NCBI GenBank assembly: GCA_914767715.1 | Contig: OU612067.1 | Coordinates: forward strand, 28,058,162 to 28,122,161 | DNA length: 64,000 bases | DNA from: Membranipora membranacea | Taxonomy: Eukaryota > Bryozoa > Gymnolaemata > Cheilostomatida > Membraniporidae | Direction: 5' to 3' | In this document: positions 11,302-24,336 of the stretch, in pieces | How the letters are laid out: each line of letters begins with the position of its first letter | Position numbering within the stretch: position 1 is the stretch's first letter | Notes under the pieces: model-generated | What the model was told of the DNA's origin: nothing | The model's input: only the letters and a program-made list of their open reading frames with translations | Databases searched by the model: none | Position numbers and translations under genes: made by a program

Positions 11302-12298
11302 GTGTCAAAAGACGGACGTGAAGACCTGTGTATTCCGGTACATCACATAATCAACACAATGCTAGACTGTGGGGAATATCCGGATATCTGGAAGAGTACA
11401 GAAGTAAAACCACTGCCTAAAACCAAACAGCCTAGCAAATACAAAGATTATCGGCCTATATCCTTGCTATTCCATCTCGGAAAACTGGCCGAACAAATTA
11501 TGATCAACAAAATGCGAAGCAATCTGCAGGAAATAATTGAGCCAACACAGTATGCATATCAGGAGAAAGTAGGCACCATTGATGCAATACTCCAGCTTGT
11601 TGATGACATAACAGCAGATCTCGACAAACTCCAAACCAAGTATATCCAGCTAGCGTCTTTGGACTTTTCCAAAGCCTTTGATCGGCTGCAACCATCCATA
11701 GTACTGCAGAAAATGAACAACCACAACTTCCACCCTCAGATTATCAGACTCATCGCAGACTTCCTGAAAATACGCAAGCAGTTTCTGAAATTCAACAGAT
11801 CCTCTTCCAAATACATTGACATCAATGTTGGAGCTCCACAGGGCACAAAACTCGGGCCAATATTGTGGCCTATATACATTAACAATCTCTTTGTTCCCCA
11901 GTTCAAAACTGTCAAGTATGCAGATGATAGCACTTTCTATTTAAGAGCTAGCGACCCTGATAGTCGATCAATTGTGCCAGCCATTCAACAGACCGCTCTA
12001 TGGTCAGCAACCAATCACATGCTCCTAAATGCTGACAAGACTGTCATTATGAATATTTATTTGAATTATTTACAAGAACACCGAAATCCAGTATTTTATG
12101 AAAATAGTAGCATCAATCCCTCCCAGGTGATGAAGTTTTTAGGCATCTACATTGATGACCACTTGACTTTTATTCCACATGTTAATACTATAATCAAAAG
12201 ATGCAACTTTAAGACGTTATTTTTAATGAGACAACTCCAAAAATTGGGAATGTCCTCAACTGGCTTATGTGATTTTTACTGTACAAATATTAGATCAG
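11302..12298 (+). pseudogene. LINE A reverse transcriptase domain, copy 1
   Basis: An intact-looking 332-residue reverse transcriptase core with KDYRPISLL near residue 47 (motif 1/2), LDFSKAFDRL near 120 (motif A), GAPQGTKLGPILW near 178 (motif B), KYADDSTFY near 204 (motif C, the catalytic YADD) and VMKFLGIYIDDHLTF near 276 (post-palm). The open frame runs to 12324, but the last nine residues come from the LINE B fragment after the junction at 12298. The C-terminal part seen in copy 3 is missing. Copy 2 is nearly identical. Confidence 0.85.
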
Positions 12299-12301
12299 AT
12301 A

Positions 12302-12445
12302 TACCTTTCAAAGAGACAAACTGATGATGACTTTTGAGGAACGATTTGATAGTCTGAAGTGATAAACCATTAATATTGAATGTGTTTAGCTTACAGTCGA
12401 AAGCTTTGCTGAAATCGAGAAAGTTCTCAACGACATATTTTACCA
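12302..12445 (-). mobile_element. LINE B fragment: motif A region, copy 1
   Basis: The minus strand reads VKYVVENFLDFSKAFDCKL and KSHHQFVSLKG, the motif A region of a second, different non-LTR reverse transcriptase. It abuts the broken end of LINE A on the other strand. The same fragment, followed by its natural continuation, lies at 52541-52645. The outer limit is approximate. Confidence 0.7.
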
Positions 12446-15151
12446 TTTTCTAAACCATCTAAACAATATTCATTCTTCTAAAAATCTAAATTCTAAAAAT
12501 CTAAAAAACCATAAATCATTCATCTAAACCATATCAAGTGAAATGAATTTAAAATAAATGACTATCTATTTTTATTAAAATTTTTATACACCTGTCCAGT
12601 GAAAGATACAACATGCTTAGGCTCCACAACGTCTTATAATTGTTTAATTTGAAATCCCTTGGTTCCTTGTATTTGTTCTCCTTGCCATCAGATCCAAAAT
12701 CGGCATCCAAAATCAATAAAAAGCTCTACTTATAATCAGGATATGTACTTTGAAAGCGTCATAAAGTTGTTTTTTTTTATTGAGTTTAGTGTTAAAAACT
12801 TAAATTTTCTGAAAATGGGGTGGTGAATTTTGTGAGCCTGTTTTTTAAAGTCTGCCCAGTCTTGTGATAAGGCTAAGAAAACGCTGTTGTGTTCAGAATC
12901 CTATGTATCCAGTCCTATCATATATTTGGCCGAGAACAGTTTTCAATATGATAAGAATGATGTAATTTACACTCTAATGGCATAGTGTCCCGATAGGAAT
13001 TATTTCAGGTCGAAATGATTAAATTACTGTACTTGACCCAACACTATTGAGAGCAATTTGTATTCTTGAGAAATTAAGAGCTAAATATAAATACAGTTGA
13101 GAAACCCACACATCAGCACGCTTAACTAGTTTCTGCACTTGAGTGATTTGTGACAGGATTTACGTGTTGAGGTGTATATTTGCTCGTAAAACTGAAATCA
13201 AATAACAGTTCAATTACTTTGAGAAATCAATTCAAGGTTCAATCACTTTGTGATGACAGAAAGATAACAATTGGTAAATAGATAATATGTAAAAGGTGCA
13301 TCGAATAAATCGTAAATGTGTAATAGCATATTAAGTATAACAGATAAATAATCATTGCAAACATACCTTTCCATCTGTGTCACTCTGATTTGAGTACAAA
13401 AAACATAATCCTTCTAAATCACTATTATTTAACAACTTTTACTCTCACATTCAAAGCTAGATGACCTGGCCCCAAGCACTGCTTGTATGACTGCGCCCCA
13501 AAATTATGATGTGGCGATGATGTGCCAGTATGCGCTGTTCACCAAATATGGTCATGGTATTAACCCTTATTAGGAAACAGCACACACCCAAACTAGATGA
13601 GTAGATATGCAAATGAGGGTGAATGATGATAAATTTGCCAGGGGATGAAAATGCATGCAACGCATCGCAGAAACAAGCGAACAACTCCCTGCAGCTACAG
13701 AAAATTGATTGTTGACAATCATTGACACTTGGTGAAATCGTCGGTGATAGTTTTCATAGAGGAACTAAAAAAGTATGAGTTTCCCACTTGTGATGCATTC
13801 TTATGATTGTAATCTTGTTTTGAATTATCTAAATGGAGAGAAATTGTCCTCACATCGTGACCGAAGTTCAACATTGAAAACATGCTATTGCTAAAACTTG
13901 CCTCCTGAGAGATGAAAATGCAGGAATCTTTGTGGCACAATTTTGGTAATATATTTAGGAGCAAAGACACACATGATTCTTTTTTCACCAAATACTGTTA
14001 CATTATTAACAGAGATGAGTTACTGTCGGTTACAGTTCGATGAGACTAGGCTCATGAAGCAACAACATAGCCAATCTAAATTCCCTTTCCCTCCCCTTAC
14101 TAATCAATTTCTATCATACTGTTTGATGTATTGAGTTGTATCACTAATTCTATGTTTAGTTTTAAAATCTGATCTTTTGTTTTAATCGAGGCAAAGATTT
14201 GGAAACAACTGCAAATAACTCTAAAGATTGCACTTTTTCATTCACATTAACCGATATGATTTGCCTCCCAATCTCAACACTGGGTTGGTTCAGTGTCAGT
14301 TGGGATGCCCCACCTCCCTGTTCTTCAACAAATAGACACCTGTAAAATACTCTATATGTTTGCTAGCATATCTGCAAGTGCTGTTGCTTTACATCGACTA
14401 CAGGGTATTTAATTCAGTATTCCACAATGTAGTGTTTTTGTATTGCTAGCAATAATGACATTAATTAATTACTGATCTATCTAGTGCTACAGGATCAAAA
14501 TGATAGACTTTGGGCCCAAAACATTGCATGTTTCTTTTCGGATCTCAATTGAAACCTACAAATAAAATGAAATTATGTACTGTCTTACTTGGACATGAGA
14601 AGGGACAAACCTTGACATGTGCAAGAATAGAATAGAATAGCAGACAGCTTTGTATATTATAAATCAACCCATTACATTTATAATCATGTGTTAGATTTGG
14701 ATGCATTTACTTTATGAAATATTTGTGTAGGACTCCGAGGTTGAAAATTTAATGTGATAATAGTGTGCATATGGTACTCCTATTGTTGTGCAAAGGATAC
14801 AGGACTTTCCATGTAATATCCCACAATGCAGTGTTTTGGTGCTACCGGAAATGAGAACATTTACTGGATTGACCTGATCCACCAATATGAGTATATTATA
14901 AATTCACACATATTTTTGATTAAATGGCAGTATTGGAAGGTTTGCTTAATACACTGTATCGGACCCGATTCCAACGAAAAAGTTCCGATGCATCCGGCCT
15001 TAGTCTCAAACTAATCACAAATGTGGTAATAGTGTGCCTGCAGCACTCTTGTTTATATGCTCCTAGTTAATAATAATATCTAATAACGATAAGAAAATGA
15101 TTATTTAATATGAGGGATCAGTATCAGCTCCAGCATCAACATCTATTCTAA

Positions 15152-15182
<31 letters not shown>

Positions 15183-15434
15183 CATTATTCTAATACCGAT
15201 CACAATATAACAACTTGTCATTGTAATTGCACCCGTTATGTAACATGGAAATTGTCTCACCTTTTACAATTGACAACTGATTTAGTGCTACACATGTGAT
15301 GCTAGTGTGCATATGGCACTTCTGTGACTGTTGTGCTTAAGGATACAGGACTTTCCATGTAATATCCCACAATGAGCCATCTTATTTGATACTACATATT
15401 GTTAGTTTAAAACGCTGTGTGTATTTTTTTACAG
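12446..15434. other. Intron with shared repeats, before E2
   Basis: The first part (to about 13680) is shared with 32331-33579 and 52646-53884. The second part (about 13690-15434) is shared with 56682-58487 and leads to the E2 acceptor. It holds an AT dinucleotide run (15155-15181) and a triple AGAATAGAATAG run near 14625. Short frames inside are not conserved as proteins between copies. No RNA gene seen. Confidence 0.65.
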
Positions 15435-15572
15435 GATATGCTCACTGACAAAGCTTGAGATATTAGATGTATCAAGCAATCAGCTACACTCTCTACCTGA
15501 TCAGATCGGGAGGCTCACATCTCTGAAGATGTTAGATGTGAGCTTAAGTAAGCTGGAGAGGCTGCCTGACTC
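15435..15572 (+). CDS. LRR cassette exon E2 (two 23-residue LRRs)
   Basis: 138 bases lie between TTTTTTTACAG and GTAAGTTAG, in the same codon phase as E1. The repeats are [20 protein letters not shown] and [20 protein letters not shown]. The first repeat is an excellent LRR; the second has Ser where the consensus Asn of LxxN stands (SLSK), which may weaken the asparagine ladder. The final TC starts a serine codon completed by the next cassette. Its paralogous neighbours E4, E6, E7 and E8 share its framework nearly unchanged. Confidence 0.9.
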
Positions 15573-18500
15573 GTAAGTTAGACTTAAGTGGTATCAAAGT
15601 ATTGGAACAAAGAAGGTTTTAAAAAGAGGCTTGTTGCAGACAAAATGTTAATTATTATCACTCAATTTCAAATCATTGGAATGGGCAGAATGCAACTTAG
15701 GAGGATATATAACTTTACATGTAAGATTATACTATTTAGAATTGTTCAACTTGAGCATACAAAATCTGATGACTTAGTGAGAATACCGTTTGGTGCGAAA
15801 GATTTAGTGAAGATTTTATGAAAAATGTTTTGCATTTCAAACAAGATAATAACTAGCAAAGAGTGTTTGGAATGATGGCCTCCAATGGCTGATGATAAAA
15901 ACCTCCTGTTTATGCAGCCCTTAGCATCAAACATAAAATGCCACAAATGAATTCTAAGAAATAACTTCCAGTTTGATGGAAGCTGGCCTGGTTATTTTGT
16001 TATATAATCCATGGATTTTAAAGGCTAGGCCACGTCATGCGGCAAAGTCCCACTAAATCTTGTACTTAAATATCAATTTGCACACTAAGCTGACTGCTCC
16101 ACAATTTTGTACTAATAATTTCAGGGTTGTAAACCTCTTCGTCCCAGCTGAACCATATTAAGTGAAATGAAATCAAAATTGTAAGATTTATCAATTTCTT
16201 ACCAAACTTTTATCAACCTTTCCGATGGAAGATTTTGCATCCTAAGGCTTCACAGCGTCCTATAATTGTTTAATTTGATATCACTTGGGTCGTTGTATTC
16301 GTTCTCCCTCGCCATCAGATCCAAAATCTGTATCCAAAATCACCGAATAGCTCTACTTATTTATCATACATAAGGGAATGGAATTTGTTAACATGGATGT
16401 GGCCTTGACATTTCAATCTGACAGCCAATCAGATAACATTACATGTAAGATTATACTAATTAGAATTGTTCAACTTGAGCATACAAGATCTGATGACTTA
16501 GTGAGAATACCATTTGGTGCGAAAGATTTAGTGAAGATTTCATCAAAAATGTGACCAAGAGATCATGTTTGTGGCCTCATCCGAAGAGTGTGCGGAGTGC
16601 ATATTTAAAACATCACCACTTTAAGGTGGCCTCGTGAGACTACTAGTTTCTGGCTTGAAATGAATACTGAGAGAGATCACTGAGTCTGGAAACAAAAATA
16701 AATACAGACTGGGCAGATCGAACTGGCAAAATTAATCATGAGACTTGCCAGACTTTCTGCCTGCATCAATAAAATCATGATCAATTGTGAAATTTATGAG
16801 AAAAAGATGCTTTTGTATTAAAATCTGAAGTTTTGTCGATTTTTTGCATCATAAAAGTAAGCCCACTTTGTTTTTGCATCATCGGATATAAGTTGATGCA
16901 CGCTCAACTTAAATTTCACCATGGTTTGATTTTGCCTCACCTTTTTATCCCTCGATACTCCAATAAAATATTGGTCTGCTGTTGTTCTGTAGCTGTGTAT
17001 GTAATATAGGGTATGTTAATTTCCCCATACGCAATGCACTTGTGTTTCAGTAAGGTACATATAGATAAACAGGATGAGGAATGATATAAACCAGTATTAA
17101 TCTTTCCTCAAAATGATTTTATGAATTTTACCCCCATGACGAGTGTGAAGATAACTCCTGATATGTATAAGAACACGTCTTATTTTTATGAGTACATAAC
17201 ATGTTATACCATGTGTGCGTGCGGATCTATTATCTTTAAAGCCCTTCATTACTTGGCTTAAAAGTTATAAGGGTAGATAGATAAGTTAATGCTATGTTGT
17301 GACTATAAAGGCATTGAAGACTTAAATCCTTGCTCAATTTTCTTCTAGAAGGACCAAGGCAATATAATAGTCTGGAAGCTAGTTCTGCAGTAGTTATTTT
17401 AGTGGTATAGCATATTGCGCTTGTGCAGTACTAGATTCTTATACCTCACAGATGCCATTGATGAAAAGGGGAGGGGGCATTTCCTAACGCTTCACATAAT
17501 TTTAACCCATAAGTGCTGTGACTTTTTTCAGTGTCAAAATATTTCATGACTACTGCACTCCTAGCTGCTGGACTATAAATAAGATAAAGTAGTCTCATAT
17601 TTGGCTGGTACAGCACTATGTTTTGATACCTCACAGGTGCCATATATGAAAATGAGGGCAATGCCTAGCACTACATTTAAGTTTTACTGAGAAGTGATAT
17701 AATTTTTTTCAGGGTCACAATATTGCACAACTAGCGGAACTAGCTGCCAGACTATGCATATTATTTCCTTCTGTAACAAGGAACACAAATGCACAATTGT
17801 TTTGTTTTCTGTCATTGTCATATCTGGACAGCTCCCGCACACAGAAATTTAGTTCTGTTTCATTTTTACAACACAGTACATTGATTACCATTTCATACTC
17901 TTGAGATACAGAGCTGTAAAACACCATTGACAGGATGGGCAAATCAGGATAGCTGAACTAAAAGCAAAGAAATAAATCAACTTAATATCAATAACACAGA
18001 TCATGTGTTTTTTCTCATGTCAATTATTGCTGCATAATCAATCAACGGGCTGCAACTTCATCATTTGATTCAGGTATTTATTTGTACAACACATCAAACA
18101 TTTCAGTAAGCGGTCATCATTTTTGAATAAAAATAATTCGAGTAAATGTATTTTGGCAAAGAATAGGACGGACATTTTGGTGAATACAGATACACCCCAG
18201 CTGTGACAAATTAATTCTCAGTGATTGTATGTCACTGGCTTCAAGATTGGCCTTCAAACGCAACTGTTGATCTCTAGATCGTGGGGATGGTCGGCCTTCA
18301 AAACAGGATAAGCGCTGGTCTCCAAATCGTTCAATAAGGGTCTTTCACTCCACATGGTGTCCCAATGACACTCTTTCCACACTATCTACAACTACACAAA
18401 ACAAAATGTGAGTACAGACATGTAGGGTGATAAACGGGGAGGCTGGAGGGTTTTTCAATATTCTGAGCTCCACTGTCACTTGATCAGAGGTAAAGCAATG

Positions 18501-20243
18501 AAAGGAAGGTAATCACATTTGCACCTCAACATGTATGTAGTGTGTTAGCCAATCAAGATCACATACAAAACTTAAAAGTAATTTTTGACACTAGTCTACA
18601 GGGACTGTGCTCTATTACAGACACGCATATCAGGAGGGGGGTTCTGTGAATCAAGGAGGGCCAACTCCAAAGTATACAACAATTTCGATCAAAAAATGTA
18701 CAAAACACATCCCAAGTGGGTTTGTTGGGTGAAGAGTAAAAATAAATATTTTGTCTTCTTATTTAAAGTCACAATTGACCACTCGTATCCCCTCAAATTG
18801 ATCGACAAGGACTGTATGCATGTGTTCAACTTTATAATTTCATCACTGTGAAACATGCATTGTTGGAAACTTGTTTGTCAAATAACATGATCATGTACGT
18901 AATATCGAAACTTTTGATCTCACAAGGAGATGAGCCGCAAATTTGGATTCAACTATGACATTAAGCGATCGGGATCTATGATCAAGTGTCATGATGAACA
19001 AGTTCCGAAAGAAATGCTCCCAATTGCTAATCTGAGCAGGGTATTTCCTATATACCCTTAAATCACTGCATATATTCTACTGGAATCATTTCAAAGTATA
19101 TGACTAGAGGTTGATGTAACCTTATTTTTCAATCGTACAATCCAGTATGTTAATGATGGGAGCCATTGAACAGTACTTAGCTTAACTGTGAGTGCTGATT
19201 GTCTTGTGCCCGGTATGCTATGTGCAGTTCCAGGAGGAATATCCGATGCTTTCTGCCCTGGTCCATCAGTGGAATGCCATAACAAATCAGCTATAGTCCA
19301 TCTTACTGCAAAGATATCTCTGCACCTCTGTCAAATAAACAGGAAAGGCAGTAAAATATGTACAATACAGAGGTTACCCCGGACAAAATTTATAGTACAG
19401 GAGTTCAAATCTGTAGTTGTGCTCCCTTGTAACTGGGAAAATTGAAAAAAACCAAGTCTGTGCATGAGGCCCTATGCCCAGCTTCTCAGTCGCATGTAAT
19501 GAAAGGAAATCAAATTTCCAAAGCGATATTTTATGCTCAAAGGCACTTTACCTGGAATCTGTACTGATCCAAAAAAAAGAAATTATTCAAATCAATGGCT
19601 GTCAAAGTCTAAAACAATATACTAACATATGTACAATTCAAAAACTTGACAAGTAAAAAATAAGATTTTCCCAGTGCATGTAATGAAAAGCATCCTGCAA
19701 TTGCGTCTTCCATTACATTTCAACACTTAATGCAGTCGGCAAAGTTTTTGGATCTGGGGTCCGATGCTATCAGCAATCAACCTGACTCAAAAACAATGAT
19801 CTGATTTTTCAGCCTTTGGACTGGTTTTGTGATGATGACCTATCTTGGCAAAGCAAATATATACTTCCGCTTGAAAAACTTAAGCTAAACGCTTCAGTTT
19901 GCATCAACGGCAGAAATTGTTCACTATCGCTGCCATAATGCGCCCAAAATTAGTTTCTCAAACGTCATTCCATGCAAAAATTTATTTCATGTACGATTGT
20001 TTCTAAATGATGTACTTCTGCAAGGAATACAAAGATCACGCAATAGGCATAAAACTCCATAAACACTGGAAAACGTTGCCATGAAAAGGAGTCAAAGTCC
20101 GCCACCTATGAGAGCTGGCCAATAACGATAAAAATTTGCTACAGAAGCCCTTTTAAACATACATGGTTAGTGGCAATTGTACAAAAACATGGTACAAAAA
20201 CATTTGTGTAGGACATGGCAGCCTTTTGCACCAACTTTGCACC
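15573..20243. other. Intron/intergenic repeats of block A
   Basis: Colinear with 35658-39497 and in part with 58626-63349. It includes sequence repeated within the window several times: a segment at about 18001-18600 (TCATGTCAATTATTGCTGCA start) has further copies at 37095, 37820, 43330 and 62810. A frame at 18585-18851 spans a repeat boundary and is not gene-like. No exon supported. Confidence 0.55.
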
Positions 20244-20430
20244 TGGCAAGCTGACATACTTGGCAAGCTTTTGTACCTGGCAAGCTATTGTACTTATCAA
20301 GCTATTGTACCTGGCAAGCTATTGTACCTGGCAAGCTATTGCACCTGGCAAGCTATTGTACCTAACAAGCTATTGTACCTGGCAAGCTATTGTACCTGGC
20401 GAGCTAGTGTACCTGGCAAGCTTTCGAACC
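20244..20430. repeat. 17-bp minisatellite, 11 units
   Basis: Eleven head-to-tail units of TGGCAAGCTATTGTACC with one or a few changes each, ended by a partial unit TGGCACA. Because 17 is not a multiple of three and no unit contains a stop in the forward frames, long open frames appear here by chance. Homologous arrays have 10 units (42461) and 5 units (63350). Confidence 0.95.
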
Positions 20431-20812
20431 TGGCACACTTTTTTACCAACACGGCAAACTTATCAGCTTTGTTCAAAACTCAAACGGCTTGCTGATGCTA
20501 TAATTTGTAAATGACACTCGCTCCCACTTTACGTTCAAAAAATTTTTAGTGAGTTTTGAAAAGACATCAAATGCCACATTGATCATTGTTGATTAAATCA
20601 ATCTCTCTATGTTTTGCATAAGCCTTTCACAATAAAGTCTCAGTCAAAACTGATCACTTAAATTGAAGTTTTTTAGCAATATTACATCCAATTGTTTGCA
20701 ATAATGGTGACTCAATTTTAATTGGCCAGTTTTTTTCACACCCTATCAACTTGTTGATGTTTTAAAGTATGGCTCAACAGGATAGTTGGGGGACATACAC
20801 AATAGTCATAGT

Positions 20813-21176
20813 CATACTGACTCTCGTGATCTGACTGGGCATGTAGGTGACTGATAAACTAGGCTATCATTACCACAAAGCAGGTGTCGTAAGGCTAAGT
20901 ATGCGTCATGCGTGACTTGAATTTGCGCATGTGCAAGAACAATGAGTTTAGTTTGGGTTCTGATTGCAACTTTGGGAAGGGGAAATGGGATATCCCCTGC
21001 ATAAACTGTCAATCAAAATCAGCTAATAATGACAAGAGAGGATAACCATTAATAACAAATCCGCACGCTTTGGGGAGTATGACACCAGAGCAGGCAGCCA
21101 ATCAAATGGCTTCGGAATTCCGAGACTCAATTTTGCAGAGATCAGGTCATGCCCAGAGCTGAGCATGCGCAGAATG
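20813..21176 (-). mobile_element. 364-bp TIR element, copy 1
   Basis: The same 364-base sequence occurs inverted at 59340-59703. Ends are CATACTGACT at the left and AGAATG (complement CATTCT) at the right, a short imperfect TIR of CATWCTG type. Homologous positions at 43010 and 63790 lack it. No coding capacity. I could not see a clean target duplication for this copy. Strand is arbitrary, set opposite to copy 2. Confidence 0.8.
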
Positions 21177-22236
21177 AATACCAGTTGCACAGGAATAAAA
21201 TCAAGAATTTGTGAGCATTCCCCTATATATTTTTGTAAGCAGCGGAAAAAGAGGGAAACAGTGCGATTCCTTAGTTCATTTGGTGAAGAGTAAACCTGTA
21301 GGACTCTGCAAGCTAAAACGCTAGGTTTTTTTGTGAAGGGAATACACAGCAGTCGTTCTACAGAGATCTTTGCGCCAGCTTCATAGCTTTCATGAGCTGT
21401 TTTGTTAAGTTTAGGTAATTCTACCTTTAAACCGAAAACCCTCAACTCAATTTATTTTAGTGTTTAGCAAGCTATACAGTCTCGCTTAACAGCTTAGCTA
21501 TAAAAATCCAAATTCATAGCAGGTCAATGAAAACAACAATTGGACAAAGCTTCCAAATGATTTAAACTTTGTTGGGAAGATCACCTAATCGGTAAAACTT
21601 GAGCACTCTGCATGCTATAACACTATGTTCGCTTGTAAAGAGAATAAACAGCACTTATGCTTATGCTATCGTGGATTTATGTGCTGGCTCCTAGATATTT
21701 TGTAAACTGAAAGCCTTTCAACTCAATTTAGCAAGCTGTACATGTCTTGCTTAAAAGCTCAGCTACCAGCAACCAAGTACATAGCAGGCCAATGTATGCA
21801 ACAATTGGACCAAGCTTCCAAATGATCTAAACTTTGATGGAAGTAGCAATACAAGATATACAACTTGCTTCGTGGTGTTCCCTTGTAAGTGTTCATGTCT
21901 CGCCTCAATTTTCTGTTTGTGGCCTTGTTTACAGCCCCAACAGCCTAGCATTACGTCATATCATACAATTATCATAGCCTCTATCACCATATACCAGTGC
22001 TGTCGAATTGGTTGGATCACACCAAGTCACTGGGCAGTCAATGGCGCTGAAATGAAAACTGGAAAGCAGCAGCATAGAATCCACTTTTGGTGGTACCAAT
22101 AAATTGGAAAAATTTGAGAAAAATGATAAATATATAAACCATCCTCTTATATAGCATGGTTCGAGACACATTAAAAAACTGCTGACACACATCAGCAAAA
22201 AAAATCAAGAAAAACATATTTTGCAATTGCTGCAAA
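21177..22236. other. Non-coding repeats of block A
   Basis: AT-rich sequence with a partial internal repetition: 21290-21480 and 21600-21790 share phrases such as GCAAGCT and the AACTCAATTTA region. Part is shared with 43050-43210 and 63830-64000. No gene recognised. Confidence 0.5.
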
Positions 22237-22306
22237 AAGAGGGTTGATCGGCCCCAAGAGTGGGTTGATCGGTCCCAAGAGTGGGTTGATCGGCCGCAAA
22301 TGTGGG
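22237..22306. repeat. 21-bp tandem repeat, about 3 units
   Basis: Three units of GGGTTGATCGGCCCCAAGAGT with single-base changes. The homologous place in block B (46393-46445) has about two and a half units. Confidence 0.85.
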
Positions 22307-24311
22307 TACAGATAAAAATTAGCACTTTGATTTAATTCAGTTGCCTTTGATCGAGGTTCACTTTGATTCGGTTAACTTTGATCGAGGTTAAATGTCCTGT
22401 CTGTTACTAGCGTGTCCTCGAGTCGAGTTTGAGTCTACTGATGATGATGCTGGCTAAGATATTGGATGTTGTTATTGTGTCTGATGTTGGTATAGAAAAT
22501 TCTCCTGTTTGCTGCTGTAGATGCGACATAACTATGGACTATAATATCCCCACTAGAGGTTTGCATATTGTATTGTGGCTGGTCTGAAATCTGCAGACTG
22601 AGTATACAATAAAGCGAAAACTTCACACACCTGTAATCGCCTTTGTGCAAAATTCCTGTTTTCTCTATTATATGCTCATATATTCCACTGGATGAGAATA
22701 TCAACCAAAAGCATTAATAATCTAGCAAAAGTGCAGAGCAAAGTTTCTATCCCCATATATCAGCACCTTTGCAACAACTGACTATTAATTTTTGAGAATT
22801 TTTTTATGAGCCGGGATAAATCAACTCCCAAAAAGCAGCAAGTCAGGTTGCAGCTTGTGATAAAATACATTTTTGAGCAACCAGGGAGTAGGACAAACAA
22901 TAGCTGTTATTATTATTTATGATATTGATGTTATTAATGCTGTGTTGAACATATAAATATATTATCCATATATATGTACACACAATAATTACATAATAAG
23001 TATTACCTGCTATGATTCTCTTTGGTGCGAGTGGCGTGGCTGCATCTAAAGAGATGAAATACACAGAAGTATTGCAGGCTGCCTGGGTGACCAGGAATGT
23101 TTCAATATTATAATGCATCAAAAATTAATTGCATGGTGAGGATTTCACAGTACTGTAAAGCAAAATTTATTTTTGTTATCCATTAACTCAAAGAAAAATG
23201 AAAACTATCAATACAGATTGTATCGATATAAGATGTTTAAAATAACAAGGGGCAAATAAAATAAGGATGGGCTGCAGAGAAAAGCATCATCTCATCACAT
23301 CAGTTTCTCAGGAACTACTTGTCCCATCTCAAAAATTCCTACACTGACTTGTTGCTAGTAGTCTGACTTATTTTTAATATCTCAAATTTTTTTAAACCGC
23401 AAGTTTCTCATTCATTAGTTGTACGTTAACTAAAATACATTGAACACATATAGGCAGCATCGGGCAAAATAATGCAGTAAGTTACCATAACTGTTGAACT
23501 TAACATCAAACGCCTCAATCAAAACCTTAGATAAACTCTCTACTTCAATGGAAGCTGGTGTGTATAACTTGTTGTCTCACCGATTTTCAGTTTTTTGGCT
23601 GGAGAGGAGTGCATGTTTTGGACCTAATAAAGCTAGTTTTGCCACAAAAATCCAAATATCTCAAGATTTGAAGCCATAATCAATAATCGCTTCGATCAAA
23701 ATTTAGACGATCTCCTGCTGTTCATCATGCTGACAATAAATTTGACTGGCATTTTCCAGATTTCTGAATTTTGGCTGGAAAATTTTTTACCGTTATTAGT
23801 GAAAATTTGGGTAATTATCTGTTACAGTTGTGACAACCAGGATCTGTAAGCTGGTAAGATTATTGATCTAAGTGACAGTAAAAGAACAAAATGGTACAAT
23901 AAATTGGAAATTTTTATTTTCTGCATTTTTGGGATCGCGTGTAATGAGGGGTCAGAAATGGCCATATGACTATTGCAAAAATCAATTTCAAGTCACGAAG
24001 ACAAGAGACCTACTAAAGACAAAGTTTCACTAATATGCCACTCCTCCTGATAGTGCCATGCCTCCTCTATATGATGAAAGCATATACTAATCAAATACCT
24101 CAAAAGCAAAGCACAGAGGGCTCAATTTAAAAGGGGCACTTTTTGCCCCAAAATGAACTTCCAGAGGTCACTGCGACTCAACGTCAAATATTTAGGAGGT
24201 TTTGACTGTGAATAACTATTGGATATGATCACCAATACAATATTAAAAAGATTTAAAAAGTGATATATCACATTAATATTATAAAGATAGAATATGAAAC
24301 ATGGCATGATG
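22307..24311. other. End of block A and inter-block spacer
   Basis: 22307-23326 is shared with block B (about 46446-47370). 23327-24311 is a spacer of about 1 kb between the blocks with no match I can find elsewhere in the window. No exon, RNA gene or element recognised. Confidence 0.55.
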
Positions 24312-24336
24312 TACCAGACAGTGATCAGCTCAAGCG
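24312..24336 (+). pseudogene. 3' remnant of an E0-type exon
   Basis: The 25 bases from TACCAGACAG to AAGCG, followed by an intact GTAAGTGTG donor, equal the end of E0. The rest of the exon and its acceptor are absent, so this piece cannot be spliced in as an E0 exon. It marks the left breakpoint of the duplication. Confidence 0.8.

Larger units (their letters stand above)
9505..12298 (+). mobile_element. LINE A copy 1 (CR1/Jockey-like non-LTR retrotransposon, 3'-truncated)
   Basis: The order is 5' leader, apurinic-type endonuclease region in several frames (about 9960-10855), linker, then reverse transcriptase (11302-12298). Frameshifts and stops break the coding region at about 10245, 10565 and 10858, so it cannot make a full ORF2. 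The element stops abruptly at TAGATCAG (12298), while copy 3 continues there with the rest of the coding region, so copy 1 has lost its 3' end. The left limit is approximate. Copy 1 keeps the empty sites of the hAT-like insertions found in copies 2 and 3. Confidence 0.85.
3021..23326. repeat. Segmental duplication, block A
   Basis: From TACCAGACAGTGATCAGC (3021) to CAGGAACTACTTGTCCCA (ending 23326) the sequence is colinear with 24312-47370. Shared landmarks in order are the E0 donor, an E1-type LRR exon, the LINE C fragment, LINE A fused to LINE B, an E2-type LRR exon, repeats of unknown type, the 17-bp minisatellite and the 21-bp repeat. Block A alone has the foldback element at 3527 and the 364-bp element at 20813. 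It lacks the hAT-like, BEL/Pao and second foldback insertions of block B. Confidence 0.9.

Noticed and set aside
20244-20430. CRISPR-like array
   Set aside because: The repeats are head to tail with no spacers, and the genome is eukaryotic.
20163-20514. Two overlapping forward frames coding a YLASYCTWQAIVP-type repeat protein (also 42380-42703 and 63311-63535)
   Set aside because: They are readings of the 17-bp minisatellite in different frames; unit number and frame differ between copies and no exon signals surround them.
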